Assembly (NCBI GenBank): GCA_030149405.1
Contig: JASBRM010000056.1
Coordinates: forward strand, 1-7,335
DNA length: 7,335 nucleotides
Direction of reading: 5' to 3'
Source: Neptuniibacter sp.
Lineage (GTDB): Bacteria > Pseudomonadota > Gammaproteobacteria > Pseudomonadales > Balneatricaceae
Positions 5,568-7,335 of this stretch are shown here, in pieces (position 1 is the stretch's first letter; every line of letters starts with the position of its first letter). Under the pieces are notes generated by a model that was not told the DNA's origin, ran no database searches, and worked only from the letters and a program-made list of their open reading frames with translations. Position numbers and translations under genes: made by a program.

Positions 5568-6059
5568 TTATTCTTCAGGAAGCTCTAACTTCTCAGGTGA
5601 TACCAGCACGCCGTTGTTATCTGCGTAGACATAATCACCTGGGCGGAAGGTAACACCACCAAACGTCACTTCTACGTTGAGTTCACCCAAACCTTTCTTT
5701 TCAGTTTTCATTGGGTGAGTGCCGAGTGACTGAACGCCAAGATTAAGGTCGCCAATCGCATTTACGTCACGAATACAGCCATAAATAATGATGCCTTCCC
5801 AACCATTTTTGGTGGCTTTTTCTGCAAGCATGTCGCCCAGCATCGCACGGCGCATGGAACCACCACCGTCTACAACCAGAACTTTACCTTCTCCAGGCAG
5901 AGCAACTTGTTCACGTACCAGTGAGTTGTCTTCAAATGCCTTAAGAGTCACGATTTCACCGCCAAAACGCTCGCGGCCACCAAAGTTACCAAACATTGGT
6001 TCCACAACCTGTACAAGCTCAGGGAACTGGTCACACAGTTCAGGTAATAGGTCTTCCAC
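5568..6059 (-). CDS. rraA: RraA family: RNase E activity regulator / putative HMG aldolase
   Basis: The 163-residue protein matches RraA along its whole length (E. coli 161). Clear blocks include [17 protein letters not shown] near the N-terminus, [40 protein letters not shown] and [20 protein letters not shown]. coli RraA forms a ring-shaped trimer that binds RNase E and reduces mRNA decay. Here the metal-aldolase signature D-x20-R-D is intact (D76, R97, D98), whereas E. coli RraA has Gln at the last position. The protein may therefore be a class II 4-hydroxy-4-methyl-2-oxoglutarate aldolase/oxaloacetate decarboxylase, or do both. The GTG start at 6059 is chosen because AAGGAG lies 6 bases upstream and the length then fits the family. 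An ATG at 6107 would add 16 residues upstream of that ribosome site. The gene is single, divergent from modA, with its own terminator. Confidence 0.92.
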   Translation of the reverse strand: MEDLLPELCDQFPELVQVVEPMFGNFGGRERFGGEIVTLKAFEDNSLVREQVALPGEGKVLVVDGGGSMRRAMLGDMLAEKATKNGWEGIIIYGCIRDVNAIGDLNLGVQSLGTHPMKTEKKGLGELNVEVTFGGVTFRPGDYVYADNNGVLVSPEKLELPEE

Positions 6060-6141
6060 TAGATACTCCTTAACATGCTTATTGCGGAACAGTACTACAT
6101 GCCCCACTCTGAATTTATAGTGCTATATTGTCCGAATAATT

Positions 6142-6153
6142 GTGCAATTGCAC
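6142..6153. promoter_or_regulatory. 12-base palindrome in the rraA-modA control region
   Basis: GTGCAATTGCAC is a perfect palindrome 83 bases before the rraA start and 146 bases before modA. Palindromes of this size are typical operators, but the regulator is not identifiable. Its right half, read on the minus strand (TTGCAC), could also serve as a -35 for rraA, though no well-spaced -10 follows. No gene was seen elsewhere in 6060-6298. Confidence 0.3.
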
Positions 6154-6298
6154 TACAACTTAGGCAGGAAAATTTTAAATCCGTTGAATAGATTTCGTAG
6201 TGCTTTACCAGTTCTCTCGGTATATTAGCGGTTATTAATTGAATGTCTTATTACCACCTTTATGATTTCTTTATATCAGTGGCGACCAGATAAACTGA

Positions 6299-7063
6299 AT
6301 GTTGACTAGAATTCTCACAGTATTAGTTTCCACACTCATTTCTTTATGCTCTACAGCAGAAGAAATTAACGTAGCTGTGGCGAGTAACTTTGCATCGCCT
6401 ATCAAAGAGATTGCAAAAGCGTTTGAAATTAAAGAAGAAGTTACTGTTAATGTCGCAATAGCATCTTCTGGGAAACACTTTGCGCAGATTGTTAATGGGG
6501 CGCCATATCATGTGTTTTTATCTGCGGATCAATCTAAACCGCAGGCATTACAAAGCCGAAACCTTATTCTCCCTGGTTCAATATTTACCTACGCCGAGGG
6601 CCAACTGGTATTGGTGACTAACTCGGAAAATAAGCCTGATCCTCGCACGCAGTTAGCCGCTGGAGATTTTAAGCGTGTAGCCTTAGCTAACCCTAAGCTT
6701 GCTCCCTATGGCGAAGCAGCAAAGGAGGTGCTTAAACGCCTCGGGTTAATCAGTGAATATCGCTCTAATTGGGTGGTTGGTGAAAATATTGCTCAGGCCT
6801 TTCAATTTTTAAGCTCGAAAAATGCAGATCTAGGTTTTGTAGCTTTATCGCAAATACATAACAGCCGTTATTCAGAGCAACAGATCTGGGTAGTGCCGGA
6901 AGATCTCTATGAGCCTATCCGACAAGATGCTGTTCTATTAAAAAGAGCCGCTGGAATAACGGCAGCACATTCTTTTTATAAATTTTTACAAAGTACTGCT
7001 GCTAAACGTATTATCGCATCACATGGATATAAACTTCCCGGTAATGAGATAAAGACCAAATAG
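6299..7063 (+). CDS. modA: Molybdate ABC transporter, periplasmic binding protein
   Basis: ModA captures molybdate (or tungstate) in the periplasm and delivers it to the ModBC importer for molybdenum-cofactor synthesis. The 254-residue product (E. coli 257) starts with a signal peptide: R4, a hydrophobic core to about residue 17, and a likely cleavage after STA (A20). C17 is not in a good lipobox, so a soluble protein is expected. Family blocks follow: [42 protein letters not shown] holding the oxyanion-binding serines, [30 protein letters not shown], and [27 protein letters not shown]. The ribosome site before ATG 6299 is weak. modB begins 13 bases after the stop, so the two form an operon. 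Upstream CGGTATATT (6218-6226) resembles half of a ModE operator, but its partner half is not evident. Confidence 0.94.
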   Translation: MLTRILTVLVSTLISLCSTAEEINVAVASNFASPIKEIAKAFEIKEEVTVNVAIASSGKHFAQIVNGAPYHVFLSADQSKPQALQSRNLILPGSIFTYAEGQLVLVTNSENKPDPRTQLAAGDFKRVALANPKLAPYGEAAKEVLKRLGLISEYRSNWVVGENIAQAFQFLSSKNADLGFVALSQIHNSRYSEQQIWVVPEDLYEPIRQDAVLLKRAAGITAAHSFYKFLQSTAAKRIIASHGYKLPGNEIKTK

Positions 7064-7076
7064 GCAAAAGCACTTT

Positions 7077-7335
7077 ATGATACTCACTGATGCTGATTTG
7101 GCAGCGATCTGGCTCACAGTAAAACTGGCAAGCACTGTTACGCTTTTGCTTTTGATAATAGGAACCCCGATTGCCTGGTGGCTGGCTCGCACTCAATCTT
7201 TCTTAAAAGGTCCTGTGGCAGCGCTTGTGGCCATGCCACTCGTGTTGCCCCCTACTGTGCTTGGTTTCTATCTGCTTTTAGCTATGGGGCCTGATGGATT
7301 TATTGGTCAATTCACCCAGGCAATTGGCCTGGGTA
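7077..7335 (+). CDS. modB: Molybdate ABC transporter permease ModB (partial, 5' end)
   Basis: The first 86 codons of an inner-membrane permease are present; the gene runs off the right edge (E. coli ModB is 229 residues). The start [19 protein letters not shown] parallels E. coli ModB (MILTDPEWQAVLLSLK). A first membrane segment spans about 11-37, and [18 protein letters not shown] (54-71) is the conserved second-segment motif of molybdate/sulfate permeases, followed by GFIG. ModB forms the channel dimer energised by ModC, whose gene is expected next. The gene follows modA by 13 bases with only a weak ribosome site (AGGCAAAAG), consistent with coupled expression. The minus-strand frame over the same bases is a shadow. 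Confidence 0.96.
   Translation, partial: MILTDADLAAIWLTVKLASTVTLLLLIIGTPIAWWLARTQSFLKGPVAALVAMPLVLPPTVLGFYLLLAMGPDGFIGQFTQAIGLG

Noticed and set aside
5788..6120. Plus-strand open frame of 110 codons
   Set aside because: It is antisense to rraA, with Ser/Pro/Arg-rich composition typical of a shadow frame.
7011..7196. Minus-strand open frame of 61 codons
   Set aside because: It overlaps the modA end and the modB start, both clear; it has no family resemblance.

Overview
The window reads as an ordinary chromosomal stretch from a gammaproteobacterium. The protein sequences look closest to pseudomonad/oceanospirillad homologues (Icd, RraA and RluE as recalled from memory), with AT-leaning base composition. 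This placement rests on protein resemblance and gene order: a possible clpS start, cspD, icd and rluE lie together, a neighbourhood known from Pseudomonas and, in part, E. coli. No phage, IS transposase, CRISPR array, rRNA or tRNA was seen.

Layout. 1-251: control region of cspD, possibly with the first codons of a divergent clpS at the left edge. 252-464: cspD (+). 501-529: bidirectional terminator shared with the convergent icd (547-1800, -). 1801-1916: divergent promoter region. 1917-2564: rluE (+). 2574-2741: a 55-residue YqaE/Pmp3-type membrane protein (-), convergent with rluE; the terminator of each gene runs into the other's coding end. 2809-3901: a probable two-gene unit (-), a PqiA-family membrane protein followed with a 14-base overlap by a uracil-DNA glycosylase-superfamily protein. 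3984-5072: a 362-residue protein of unknown function with calcium-loop motifs (-). 5073-5567: 495 bases without a gene, holding a terminator, a candidate leader hairpin and a 161-base element bounded by 10-base inverted repeats. 5568-6059: rraA (-), starting at GTG. 6060-6298: divergent control region with a 12-base palindrome. 6299-7335: modA and the start of modB (+), the molybdate ABC importer, running off the right edge.

The genes do not form one pathway. They are housekeeping units: stationary-phase control (CspD), TCA cycle (Icd), 23S rRNA modification (RluE), RNA decay or aldolase (RraA) and molybdate uptake (ModAB). Between them sit less characterised membrane, DNA-repair-like and calcium-binding-like genes. 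The parts that most deserve a second look are the calcium-loop protein, the structured gene-free region beside it, and the overlapping 3' ends of rluE and the small membrane gene. I found no convincing evidence of a new multi-gene system.
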